Assembly (NCBI GenBank): GCA_002411085.1
Contig: DHQK01000142.1
Location: 1 to 16,642, forward strand
Reading direction: 5' to 3'
Origin: Marinilabilia sp. UBA5340
GTDB taxonomy: Bacteria; Bacteroidota; Bacteroidia; Bacteroidales; Marinilabiliaceae
Length of the DNA stretch: 16,642 nucleotides
Made by a program: the position numbers and the translations under genes. The notes under the pieces are model-generated. The model worked only from the letters and a program-made list of their open reading frames with translations, searched no databases and was not told the origin of the DNA. This document shows, one piece after another, positions 1-6,813 of the stretch (positions are counted from its first letter, which is position 1; every line of letters starts with the position of its first letter).

Positions 1-8
1 AAAACAGG

Positions 9-962
9 ATGCAGACGCAAATCATCGCAGAACAAATTATGATTGCCGGAATCATTGTGCTCACAGGTACTGTGGGGAGCTGGCTGAAAATAATCAATGA
101 GGATCTTCGTTTTTCTATTTCGCGGCTGGTGTTTAATATTACTCTTCCACTGTTGATTGTGACTACCGTTTCGCGCATGGAGATGTCGCATCAAGTGCTG
201 GTGAACGGAGGCTGGGCAGCTTTTTTTTCTGTTGTTTCTATGCTGATGATGTATCTGGTTGGAAAAGTCTCCGTCCGGATATTTAAATTACCCCGGCGTT
301 CGGCAGTGGTACATGAGTTGCATACCATGTTTGGGAATATTGTTTTTTTGGGCTTTCCGCTGATTGCAGCTCTTTATCCCAACGAGGAAGCCTTGCTTTA
401 TGCAACCATTTATTATATGGTTACCAGTTTTATGCAATGGACTTATGCTGTTTTTCGCTTGAAAGGGCAGAAGAATGTGTCATTCGTTAACAGGTTTAAA
501 AATTTACTGAACCCCAATACTGTTGCCTTTTTGGTGGGGATTGTTTTGTTTTTTACTCAGGTACAACTTCCGGATCTGCTTCATACGCCACTCAGTAGTA
601 TCGGAAAAGCAACCAGCCCGCTGGCACTTTTGTATATTGGATCTACTTTAGCTGGCACCAGCCTGAGGGGAGCTGTGAAACGACCTGATATTTACCTGTT
701 AAGCCTGAATAAGTTGATATTGATTCCTGTGCTCCTATTGGGTGTCATTAATCTTGTTGTTCGTCACTTCGGTGTGGAACTGGGAGATATGGCCAAAACC
801 ATTATTGTATTAGAAACAGCCATGCCCTGCATGAGTATGATTGTGATCATGGCCAAAGCCTACGGAGCTGCTGACGATAGGGCTGCCGAAAATGTATTCC
901 TGACTACCATTCTGAGTTTGCTGACGCTGCCCCTGGTGTTTTTTCTGGCTTCTGTATTGTGA
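9..962 (+). CDS. AEC-family (auxin efflux carrier/malate permease-like) transporter
   Basis: A 317-residue, very hydrophobic inner-membrane protein that fits the AEC family in size and layout. An N-terminal half (roughly residues 10-145) and a C-terminal half (roughly 170-317) each contain about five membrane segments, joined by a basic loop near residues 150-165. Helix-breaking stretches such as NITLPLL (about 43-49) and ETAMPCMSM near residue 270 resemble the proline-containing broken helices of this bile-acid/AEC-type fold. Family members move small organic anions such as malate or export hormones; the substrate here cannot be read from sequence. The start at 9 follows a short purine-rich stretch and gives a normal family length, but the window begins only 8 bases upstream, so a slightly longer N-terminus cannot be excluded. 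The 100 bp gap to folC suggests a separate or loosely linked transcript. Confidence 0.82.
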   Translation: MQTQIIAEQIMIAGIIVLTGTVGSWLKIINEDLRFSISRLVFNITLPLLIVTTVSRMEMSHQVLVNGGWAAFFSVVSMLMMYLVGKVSVRIFKLPRRSAVVHELHTMFGNIVFLGFPLIAALYPNEEALLYATIYYMVTSFMQWTYAVFRLKGQKNVSFVNRFKNLLNPNTVAFLVGIVLFFTQVQLPDLLHTPLSSIGKATSPLALLYIGSTLAGTSLRGAVKRPDIYLLSLNKLILIPVLLLGVINLVVRHFGVELGDMAKTIIVLETAMPCMSMIVIMAKAYGAADDRAAENVFLTTILSLLTLPLVFFLASVL

Positions 963-1062
963 CTTGAAGGACAGTAGGTTAATTGCAAGAATGGTTCTAA
1001 TTTACCGGAAGCCCTTAGCATTGTTCAGAAATATTACGATTTTTGCGGGATAATAGCAGGAT

Positions 1063-2349
1063 ATGAGTTATCAGGAAACATTAGATTTTTTATTCAGTCA
1101 ATTGCCGATGTATCAACGATCCGGACAAGCAGCTTACAAAGCTGACCTGGTCAATACGCTGGCGCTGGACAAATATTTCGGACACCCCCACCGAACGTTT
1201 CGTACCATTCATGTGGCAGGAACCAATGGTAAAGGGAGCGTTTCGCATCTGCTGGCTTCTATTCTTCAGGCTGCCGGATATCGTACCGGCCTTTATACTT
1301 CCCCGCACCTGGTGGATTTCAGAGAGCGCATCAAAATTGATGGCAGAATGATTTCAGAGGAGGATGTGGTTCATTTTACCGATCACCACCGGGGACTCAT
1401 TGAGCGAGTAGCTCCGTCTTTTTTTGAAATGACTGTAGCTATGGCCTTCGATTACTTTGCCCGTAAAGAGGTAGATGTGGCCGTGGTAGAAGTGGGGATG
1501 GGGGGACGATTGGACTCAACAAATATCATAACTCCAGATCTGTCAGTGATAACGAATATAGGGCTTGATCACACCATGTTTTTGGGGGATTCCCTCAGAT
1601 CCATTGCCGGCGAAAAGGCGGGCATTATCAAGCCCGGAGTTCCGGTGGTGGTTGGTCGATATCAGGAGGAGATAGAAGATGTATTCCGCGACAAGGCAAA
1701 AAAGCAACGTGCCCCTATATATTTTGCGCGCGATCTGGCAGTATTGAAATCAGTCCGGGAGCAACCCGAATATCAGGAGGTGACTGTGGAAGCTAAATTT
1801 GGCAGCGGTATATACAGATTACCTCTGTTGGGAAGTTACCAGCAGGAGAATTTCGGAACAGTTCTGGCCGCGTTGAATATTTTAAACCAGTCATGGTACG
1901 AACTGAAACCTGAGTCCGTGATGAAAGGAGTAGCTGATGTGGTAAAAAATACCGGTTTACAAGGGCGTTGGCAGAAACTGTCGGATCATCCCCTGATGAT
2001 TTGTGACACAGGACATAATGCAGATGGAATTTCTGGTGTGGTGAAACAACTGGAGCAAACCCGAAAGGAGAAATTGCATATCGTATGGGGAATGGTTAAT
2101 GACAAGGATGTGATGAGTGTAATGAAATTGCTTCCCAGAGATGCGAACTACTATTTTACCCAGGCAGCGATTCCACGTGCAATGGATGCAACTTTACTTG
2201 CAGCGGCGGGATATGAGGCCGGATTGAAGGGAGAAATTCATCCCAACGTATCGGAGGCCGTAAAAAATGCAAAAAAAAATGCCGGAGATAATGATTTGAT
2301 TTTCATCGGGGGGAGCACTTTTGTGGTAGCTGATGCATTGGAAAAATGA
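1063..2349 (+). CDS. folC: Folylpolyglutamate synthase / dihydrofolate synthase
   Basis: A 428-residue cytoplasmic Mur-ligase-type enzyme. It adds glutamate to folates with ATP and, in bifunctional members, makes dihydrofolate from dihydropteroate. The ATP-binding loop GTNGKGS is at residues 53-59, followed by the family stretch TSPHLVDFRERIKIDG (about 79-94). The central domain carries GMGGRLDSTN (about 145-154), the GLDH motif (167-170), and GEKAGIIK (183-190), whose lysine is the position carbamylated in Mur ligases and FolC. The C-terminal glutamate-ligase domain has DTGHNADGI (315-323). The length matches the family. Whether both activities are present cannot be decided from sequence. 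It ends just before the tRNA-Val promoter, and no separate terminator is obvious between them. Confidence 0.95.
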   Translation: MSYQETLDFLFSQLPMYQRSGQAAYKADLVNTLALDKYFGHPHRTFRTIHVAGTNGKGSVSHLLASILQAAGYRTGLYTSPHLVDFRERIKIDGRMISEEDVVHFTDHHRGLIERVAPSFFEMTVAMAFDYFARKEVDVAVVEVGMGGRLDSTNIITPDLSVITNIGLDHTMFLGDSLRSIAGEKAGIIKPGVPVVVGRYQEEIEDVFRDKAKKQRAPIYFARDLAVLKSVREQPEYQEVTVEAKFGSGIYRLPLLGSYQQENFGTVLAALNILNQSWYELKPESVMKGVADVVKNTGLQGRWQKLSDHPLMICDTGHNADGISGVVKQLEQTRKEKLHIVWGMVNDKDVMSVMKLLPRDANYYFTQAAIPRAMDATLLAAAGYEAGLKGEIHPNVSEAVKNAKKNAGDNDLIFIGGSTFVVADALEK

Positions 2350-2357
2350 ATTTTTTG

Positions 2358-2389
2358 TTTGGAGGTTGAGAAAAACTCTTCTATATTTG
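2358..2389 (+). promoter_or_regulatory. Primary-sigma promoter of the tRNA-Val unit (-33 TTTG, -7 TAnnTTTG)
   Basis: TTTG at 2358-2361 and TATATTTG at 2382-2389 are separated by 20 bases. This matches the Bacteroidota housekeeping promoter consensus (TTTG near -33, TAnnTTTG near -7) in sequence and spacing. Transcription should start around 2395, about 15 bases before the first mature tRNA base. The -33 box lies immediately after the folC stop codon. Confidence 0.8.
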
Positions 2390-2410
2390 CATCGCTTTTG
2401 AGAAAAACAC

Positions 2411-2488
2411 GGGCGGTTAGCTCAGTTGGTTCAGAGCACTTGGTTTACACCCAAGGGGTCGGGGGTTCGACTCCCTCACCGCCCACCA
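2411..2488 (+). tRNA. tRNA-Val (anticodon UAC), CCA encoded
   Basis: A 75-nt cloverleaf plus an encoded CCA at 2486-2488. The acceptor stem is GGGCGGT paired with ACCGCCC, with discriminator A. The D stem is GCTC/GAGC. The anticodon stem CTTGG/CCAAG encloses the loop TTTACAC, so the anticodon is UAC, reading GUA and other valine codons, with A at position 37. The T stem contains one G-T wobble and has the loop TTCGACT. Anticodon and D arms are identical to the second copy, but the T arm and one acceptor pair differ. Confidence 0.97.
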
Positions 2489-2511
2489 ACGACCAGGACA
2501 TTTTCTCAAAA

Positions 2512-2586
2512 GGGCGATTAGCTCAGTTGGTTCAGAGCACTTGGTTTACACCCAAGGGGTCAAAGGTTCGAATCCTTTATCGCCCA
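2512..2586 (+). tRNA. tRNA-Val (anticodon UAC), CCA not fully encoded
   Basis: Second valine tRNA, 23 nt after the first and on the same predicted transcript. The acceptor stem is GGGCGAT/ATCGCCC, with a compensatory G-C to A-T change relative to the first copy. The anticodon loop TTTACAC again gives UAC with A37. The T stem AAAGG/CCTTT is perfectly paired around TTCGAAT. After the discriminator A the genome reads CCT, so the final A of CCA must be added by the CCA-adding enzyme. Confidence 0.97.
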
Positions 2587-2595
2587 CCTATTTTG

Positions 2596-2619
2596 AAGGA
2601 CCTTACGGGTCCTTTTTTT
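2596..2619 (+). terminator. Intrinsic terminator of the tRNA-Val unit
   Basis: AAGGACC (2596-2602) pairs with GGTCCTT (2608-2614) around a 5-nt loop and runs into seven T residues (2613-2619). It starts 9 bases after the second tRNA, the right place to end that transcript. Confidence 0.88.
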
Positions 2620-2636
2620 GTTTCTGTTGGTCGGGT

Positions 2637-2672
2637 GTTTTTTATTACTGATTTCTTTCAGCAATAAAAAAC
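2637..2672. repeat. AT-rich 36-nt imperfect palindrome upstream of rex
   Basis: GTTTTTTATT (2637-2646) pairs perfectly with AATAAAAAAC (2663-2672). After one A-C mismatch, CTGA (2648-2651) pairs with TCAG (2658-2661) around the loop TTTCTT. It lies between the tRNA terminator and the rex -7 box. It could be a back-up bidirectional terminator or an operator or DNA-shape element for the rex promoter. It does not resemble the usual Rex operator (TTGTGAA-N4-TTCACAA). Confidence 0.6.
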
Positions 2673-2677
2673 TTCAT

Positions 2678-2685
2678 TATTTTTG
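2678..2685 (+). promoter_or_regulatory. Probable rex -7 promoter box
   Basis: TATTTTTG fits TAnnTTTG exactly and lies 35 bases before the rex start codon, giving a leader of about 30 nt. The -33 region is only weakly matched (TTTC at 2656-2659, inside the palindrome), so the promoter may be weak or regulated. Confidence 0.5.
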
Positions 2686-2720
2686 TATGTATAACAAGTT
2701 CCAATCATCGAAAAATTACC

Positions 2721-3389
2721 ATGGAGGAAGGAAGTAACAAAAAGAGGAGTTTTCTGGTACCCGAGCCGGCGCTCAGACGTATGCCTTGTTATCTGGCTTA
2801 TTTGAAAATTGCCTCCCGGCAGGGGGATCGTTACATCTCATCGACCAATATTGCTGGTGACATGGGGGTAGATCCTACCCAGGTAACCAAAGATTTGGCT
2901 TATACCGGTATTTCCGGGAAGACTCGTGTGGGTTATGAAGTTGAGCCCCTGATTGATGCATTGGAAGATTTTCTCGGGTTCCGTGTGGTGGATCGGGCAT
3001 TCCTCTTTGGTGCAGGGAGCCTGGGACGTGCATTGTTGCATGATCATGGGCTGAAACAATACGGTTTGAATGTGGTGAAAGCTTTTGATATTGATCCTGC
3101 AGTTGTAGGTCGCGAAATAGTGGATGTCCCCATTCATCATATTGATGATTTCAAATTGATGCGCGAGGAAGGTGTTGAGATCGGGATTCTGACCGTTCCG
3201 ACCGAGAGTGCACAGCAGGTTGCCAACCTGATGGTGGAAGGAGGAATTCGGGCTATATGGAACTTTACTCCCGTGCGCATTAAAACTCCCGATGATGTAG
3301 TAGTTCAGAATACTTCACTTTATGCACATCTGGCCGTAATGTTCAACCGGCTGCATGAGATTAAACAAGACGAAAAGAAAATCTATTAA
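2721..3389 (+). CDS. rex: Redox-sensing transcriptional repressor Rex
   Basis: A 222-residue cytoplasmic repressor that senses the NADH/NAD+ ratio and, in studied species, controls fermentation and respiration genes. Residues about 14-72 form the winged-helix DNA-binding domain, including IAGDMGVDPTQVTKDLAYTG, the family's recognition-helix region. Residues about 90-200 form the Rossmann NAD(H)-binding domain with GAGSLGRAL (97-105) and the acidic FDID strand end (122-125). NFTPV (181-185) and the C-terminal helix with YAHLAVMFNRL (201-211) match the family's dimer-swapping tail. The ATG at 2721 gives a normal Rex length. It is a single-gene unit: promoter box upstream and hairpin just downstream. 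No clear Rex operator was seen in its own upstream region, so self-regulation is unproven. Confidence 0.96.
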   Translation: MEEGSNKKRSFLVPEPALRRMPCYLAYLKIASRQGDRYISSTNIAGDMGVDPTQVTKDLAYTGISGKTRVGYEVEPLIDALEDFLGFRVVDRAFLFGAGSLGRALLHDHGLKQYGLNVVKAFDIDPAVVGREIVDVPIHHIDDFKLMREEGVEIGILTVPTESAQQVANLMVEGGIRAIWNFTPVRIKTPDDVVVQNTSLYAHLAVMFNRLHEIKQDEKKIY

Positions 3390-3408
3390 AGGAAGTTAAC
3401 TGATGAGG

Positions 3409-3442
3409 GTTGAGGAATGAACTCATTCGTTCAATCCTCAAC
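3409..3442 (+). terminator. Strong hairpin after rex, probable terminator
   Basis: GTTGAGGA (3409-3416) pairs with TCCTCAAC (3435-3442); after an A-A mismatch, TGAAC (3418-3422) pairs with GTTCA (3429-3433) around a 6-nt loop. This gives 13 base pairs, starting 20 bases after the rex stop codon. The downstream AATTTATT is AT-rich but not a clean T tract, so it may work by pausing, or from both sides of this convergent gap. Confidence 0.65.
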
Positions 3443-3503
3443 AATTTATTCGTCTTAACTATCTGTTATCTGTAATAGAAAAAGGCATACTTCTATCATT
3501 TTT

Positions 3504-3747
3504 TGTTACCACTGCCGTGGCTTCATTCTTTAAATCCGTGAGGTTTTTTTACTATGCTGTCACCCGTCTCCGGTGGCTGGAATCATATATCGAAGAATCT
3601 GATTACCTTCAAAATCATCCTGTATTTCAAAAAATACGTGAGAACACAGGCATCCTTTTATCATGATGGAACAGCCAGGGCAGTGATGGCAGAATGGTAA
3701 AAAAGGACTCCCACGAGATAGTGGTTTTAGCCACGGGAGTGGTGACA
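3504..3747. repeat. MITE-like element with 19-bp imperfect inverted repeats
   Basis: The left arm at 3504-3522 and the right arm at 3729-3747 are inverted copies matching at 17 of 19 positions: TGTTACCACTGCCGTGGCT on the left, and TGTCACCACTCCCGTGGCT when the right arm is read on the other strand. They enclose about 206 bp with no recognisable coding sequence. The right arm also holds a small hairpin GTGG/CCAC (3721-3734). TTTTTGTTA occurs at 3500-3508 and 3749-3757, but it overlaps the left arm, so a clean target duplication cannot be claimed. Size, paired ends and placement in a gene-free gap fit a small non-autonomous element or an internally deleted insertion sequence. A paired-end RNA structure is the alternative. 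Confidence 0.55.
3699..3740 (-). terminator. Possible terminator of the regulator-kinase operon
   Basis: Read on the minus strand, ACTCCC (3740-3735) pairs with GGGAGT (3712-3707), with an inner GTGG/CCAC hairpin, followed by CC and six T residues (3704-3699). It lies about 85 bases beyond the kinase stop codon on the same strand. The hairpin shares sequence with the right arm of the inverted-repeat element, so the element may supply the terminator. Confidence 0.5.
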
Positions 3748-3823
3748 CTTTTTGTTAGGCTTACCCGGAGTATGTAAACCACGAAACTTAAACCCTGAAC
3801 ACAGAATTCAAAACCCTCAACTC

Positions 3824-5185
3824 CTAAAATGTAAGTGAGAATTTCGTTTCTTTTTGCGGTTCAGAATAAGCATTAATACCTCCACCGTGGAGGCGCATTA
3901 TCTGGCGGGATAAGCTGAGACCGATACCCGATCCCTGTGGTTTGGTGGTAAAGAAAGGGATGAAGATCTTGTCCAGCACTTCCGGTAATATCCCTTTGCC
4001 GTTATCGGTAACTTGTATGGTTATGCGCCCGCGTCGGTTTAGAAATGCTTTTATTTCCAGTTGGGGGTTTTCACATTCTTCCAGTGCGTGGATGGCATTT
4101 TTCACAAGATTGATCAATACCTGTTCAATGAGGTGCTCGTCGGCCGACAACTCAAGCGATTCCGGTTCTACCACCACGTTGCATGAGATGTTTTTACTTT
4201 TGATCTCGTTTTCGTGCAGTTCGTAAATATTGTTGAGCAATCTACCCACTTTAAAAATGGAGAAGCTTGGAGTCGGGATCTTTGTGAGGTTTCGGTAAGT
4301 GTTGACAAAGTGTAAAAGACCATCAGTCCGTTTGTGAATGGTCTGAAGTGCCTGTTCCACTTCCTTCAGGGATTCGGTGTCTTCCGGATCCACATTTTGG
4401 GTCTCGAGAGATGAGGATATGTCCTGAATGAGTAGCTTTACGGTTGATGATAAAGACGAAATGGGGGTGATGGAATTCATGATTTCATGCGTCAGCACGC
4501 GGATCAGTTTTTGCCACGATTCCATCTCCTTTTCATCCAGTTCCTGCTGGATGTTTTTGATAGAAACCAGAAGAATAGTCCGGTTGTGAATCCGGAATTC
4601 CGTCGCATAAATGGAAAGTTGAAGTAAATCGTCCTTTTCCCTTACGCGTATCAGAGCATTTTCTCCATGCTTGATGGTTAGTAGTTTTTGAACTATTTCG
4701 GGGCTGAACTCCTTTAATCCCTGGATGTTGTGCAGTGTTCGTACCTGGAAAAGTTTCTTGGTGGCGTTGTTGATCAGCTCAACAGTGCCATCTTTCTGGA
4801 AAGCAATCAGCGCGATGCCAATATGTTGAATGACGGTTTGCAGGTAAAAATAATTTTCCTCTTTCTCCGCGCGCACTGCCTGAAAGTCCTCAATCACTTC
4901 GTTGAATGATTTTTTTAGTTTGTCGAACGATGAGTCCGTACTTTCTACCTGGAAGGTACGCGTGAAATCAGAGTATCTGATGGATTCCAGGAAATTATTG
5001 AGAACCCTGTTGGTGCGGTCTACATAAAATATCATGGCCACTACCTGAAACAGCACAAGCAGTCCTGCCAGAATAAGTGTCATGGTCAGTTCGGTGTTGT
5101 ACCAAAGGTAGCTAAGCCCGAAAATGGAGGCTGTCAGCAACAGACTCCGGATGATGTAATTTGTCCGAAAAGAATTAAAGGCCAT
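3824..5185 (-). CDS. NtrB/NtrY-like membrane histidine kinase
   Basis: A 453-residue sensor kinase and the likely partner of the adjacent regulator. Two membrane helices (about 10-29 and 33-55) are separated by only a few residues, so there is almost no periplasmic domain. A HAMP-like or linker region (about 58-110) leads into a PAS-like domain (about 112-215). The phosphoacceptor helix has LTHEIMNSITPISS with His233. The ATP-binding domain shows the N box LINLVKNAIHAL (358-369), DNGKGI (394-399), the FIPFFTTK segment (408-415) and GSGIGLSLSRQI (418-429), all intact. Its ATG lies inside the end of the regulator gene (11-bp overlap), implying coupled translation. With so small an external loop, it probably senses the membrane, a protein partner such as the nearby permease, or a cytoplasmic signal through the PAS-like domain; this is inference. 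Confidence 0.93.
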   Translation of the reverse strand: MAFNSFRTNYIIRSLLLTASIFGLSYLWYNTELTMTLILAGLLVLFQVVAMIFYVDRTNRVLNNFLESIRYSDFTRTFQVESTDSSFDKLKKSFNEVIEDFQAVRAEKEENYFYLQTVIQHIGIALIAFQKDGTVELINNATKKLFQVRTLHNIQGLKEFSPEIVQKLLTIKHGENALIRVREKDDLLQLSIYATEFRIHNRTILLVSIKNIQQELDEKEMESWQKLIRVLTHEIMNSITPISSLSSTVKLLIQDISSSLETQNVDPEDTESLKEVEQALQTIHKRTDGLLHFVNTYRNLTKIPTPSFSIFKVGRLLNNIYELHENEIKSKNISCNVVVEPESLELSADEHLIEQVLINLVKNAIHALEECENPQLEIKAFLNRRGRITIQVTDNGKGILPEVLDKIFIPFFTTKPQGSGIGLSLSRQIMRLHGGGINAYSEPQKETKFSLTF

Positions 5186-6551
5186 ATTTTTCCATTCTTC
5201 GATACAGGGAGGTGCGTGTTAATCCCAGGTCAGATGCTGCCTTTGAGATGTTTCCGCTGTGCATCCGCATCACTTTTTCAATAATCTTTTGTTCTATTTC
5301 TTCCAGATTGTAGCTGTCAAATTCAAATGCATCACCGGTACCTCCGTGTGCCGACAAATGAAAGCTGCCTTCATCCAGATTGGGGGCCTCACTCATAATG
5401 ACAGCTCTTTCCAGAACGTGCTGAAATTCCCGTACATTTCCAGGCCAGGGGTAGGTGTTGAACTTCTTGATGACCTGGTTGGACAGTTTGTTGATTTTTT
5501 TGTTGTATTTGCGTGAGTATATCTTTAAAAAATGATCTGCCAGCAGTGGGATGTCCTCAGGGCGTTCCCGAAGTGGTGGTATTTCAATTTCCACGGTGTT
5601 GATTCTGTAAATGAGGTCTTGTCTGAATTGATCTTCAGCAGCCATTTGCTTCAAAGGCATGTTGGTGGCGCTGATGAGCCGGATGTCAATAGGTTTGGGC
5701 TTGTTTGCACCAACACGGGTGACCTCCCGGCGTTCCAGTACGGTCAGAAGCTTCGCCTGCATGGGCAATGAAAGGTTTCCGATTTCATCCAGGAATATGG
5801 TTCCTCCGGAGGCAAGCTCAAACCGTCCGGGACGATCGGTCTTGGCATCCGTGAAGGCCCCTTTTACATGTCCGAAAAGTTCACTTTCAAAGAGGGTTTC
5901 ACTTAGTGCTCCGAGATCCACGCTGACGAAAGGTTCTTCTTTTCGAAGAGAGTGGCGGTGGAGGGCCCGTGCCACCAGTTCCTTTCCTGTTCCGTTTTCT
6001 CCAAGAATGAGTACGTTGGCATCGGTGCCTGCGACTTTTTGGATGGTCTTAAACACTTGTTGCATGCCGGGAGATACCCCTATAAAATCGGCAAAAGGTT
6101 GATCCATGATGGTGTTGATCTCCTTTTGTTTTTCGCGCAGATCACTGACTTCCCGTCTGGATCGGTTGAGTTTAATGGCCGATGAGATAGTAGCCAGCAG
6201 TTTTTCGTTTTGCCATGGTTTAATGATGAAGTCGGTAGCTCCAGATTTGATTGCCTGAACTGATTTTTCCACATCACCATAAGCAGTGATAAACAATACC
6301 ACGGCCTGGGGGTCAATTTCCAGCACTTTTTCCAGCCAGTGAAATCCTTCCTTGCCGCTGATGGCATCCTGAGTGAAGTTCATGTCAAGAAGAATCACAT
6401 CGTAGTCCGTCTCCTTCATGTGTGAAGGAATGTTGGACGGATTGGTTTCTGTGGTGATTTTTTCGACATGAGGTCGAAGCAGTAATTTTAGTGCAAAAAG
6501 GATGTCTGTGTTGTCGTCAACAGCAAGAATTTTTCCTGTCTTGGTCGCCAT
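5175..6551 (-). CDS. Sigma-54-dependent response regulator (NtrC family)
   Basis: A 458-residue activator with three domains. The receiver (about 6-125) has acidic residues D12 and D13, phosphoacceptor D56, T89 and K111. The AAA+ domain (about 155-390) has Walker A GENGTGKE (184-191), the sigma-54 contact loop written GAFTDA (231-236) instead of the usual GAFTGA, Walker B FLDEIGN (253-259), and the R-finger/sensor region ending in WPGNVREFQHVLERAV. A Fis-type helix-turn-helix closes the protein (about 434-458, ISKAASDLGLTRTSLYRRMEKYGL). It is the first gene of a two-gene operon with the kinase and is transcribed away from the ABC operon. The three 16-bp palindromes in the shared gap are the best candidate targets. 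The start at 6551 gives a receiver of normal length. Confidence 0.95.
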   Translation of the reverse strand: MATKTGKILAVDDNTDILFALKLLLRPHVEKITTETNPSNIPSHMKETDYDVILLDMNFTQDAISGKEGFHWLEKVLEIDPQAVVLFITAYGDVEKSVQAIKSGATDFIIKPWQNEKLLATISSAIKLNRSRREVSDLREKQKEINTIMDQPFADFIGVSPGMQQVFKTIQKVAGTDANVLILGENGTGKELVARALHRHSLRKEEPFVSVDLGALSETLFESELFGHVKGAFTDAKTDRPGRFELASGGTIFLDEIGNLSLPMQAKLLTVLERREVTRVGANKPKPIDIRLISATNMPLKQMAAEDQFRQDLIYRINTVEIEIPPLRERPEDIPLLADHFLKIYSRKYNKKINKLSNQVIKKFNTYPWPGNVREFQHVLERAVIMSEAPNLDEGSFHLSAHGGTGDAFEFDSYNLEEIEQKIIEKVMRMHSGNISKAASDLGLTRTSLYRRMEKYGL

Positions 6552-6606
6552 AACAAAAATATTTTATCAGGTATGGAAAAAATAATTTTAGAGCACCTCA
6601 ATTTTT

Positions 6607-6667
6607 TAGCTCATGGCTCGTAGCTCATAGCAGTCCCCTTAGAGCTAACAGCTGCCAACCAAGAGCT
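6607..6667. repeat. Degenerate AGCT-rich short tandem repeats
   Basis: TAGCTCATGGC (6607-6617) is followed by TAGCTCATAGC (6621-6631), differing at one base. Then come the related words AGAGCTAACAGCT (6641-6653) and AAGAGCTAAT (6661-6670). The block lies at the upstream end of the regulator gene. It looks like a decayed short repeat or low-complexity intergenic sequence; its function is unknown. Confidence 0.5.
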
Positions 6668-6722
6668 AATTTGGTCTCTATTTTCCAAATGTATTAAAAA
6701 AAATGAATGTTTTTATGGGAAA

Positions 6723-6738
6723 TGTTCGATTTCGTACA
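6723..6738. promoter_or_regulatory. 16-bp palindromic operator, site 1
   Basis: TGTTCG-ATTT-CGTACA, an inverted repeat with one mismatch; flanking AA and TT extend the symmetry to 20 bp. Its centre is about 110 bp upstream of the start site predicted from the sigma-54 promoter, the usual distance for an NtrC-type enhancer site. It shares the pattern TGTnC-N6-GnACA with sites 2 and 3. Confidence 0.65.
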
Positions 6739-6813
6739 TTGTATTTGATGAATTGACAAATGAAGTTATCTTCTGATTTTCTTATTTTATTGCAGGATAG
6801 TTGTTTGTGTTGT

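Larger units (their letters stand above)
3390..3823. other. 434-bp gap between convergent genes (rex and the histidine kinase)
   Basis: No convincing gene is present. The gap holds the post-rex hairpin (3409-3442), the inverted-repeat element (3504-3747) and a possible minus-strand terminator (3699-3740). Only short frames exist: a 62-codon minus-strand frame (3560-3748), and an open plus-strand frame from 3421 to a stop at 3664-3666 with no ATG. Neither shows a recognisable family, and they overlap each other. Confidence 0.6.

Noticed and set aside
2359..2667. 102-codon open frame across the tRNA genes
   Set aside because: It reads straight through both tRNA-Val genes and the terminator; a typical shadow frame over tRNAs.
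3421..3666. Plus-strand open frame of about 81 codons ending at 3664-3666
   Set aside because: It has no ATG, begins inside the post-rex hairpin, and shows no recognisable domain; too weak to call a gene, though it may be a remnant.
3504..3747. IS200/IS605-type end, suggested by the GTGG/CCAC hairpin near 3721-3734
   Set aside because: IS200/IS605 elements lack terminal inverted repeats, whereas this segment has clear paired 19-bp ends; no Y1 transposase trace was seen.
3560..3748. 62-codon minus-strand frame with several cysteines
   Set aside because: It starts inside the right inverted repeat, has no recognisable family, and overlaps another open frame. The CxxC-like spacing is probably chance.
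6554..6561. TATTTTTG on the minus strand just before the regulator start codon
   Set aside because: It matches the -7 box but would start transcription at or inside the gene, and there is no -33 match, so it is unlikely to be the promoter.
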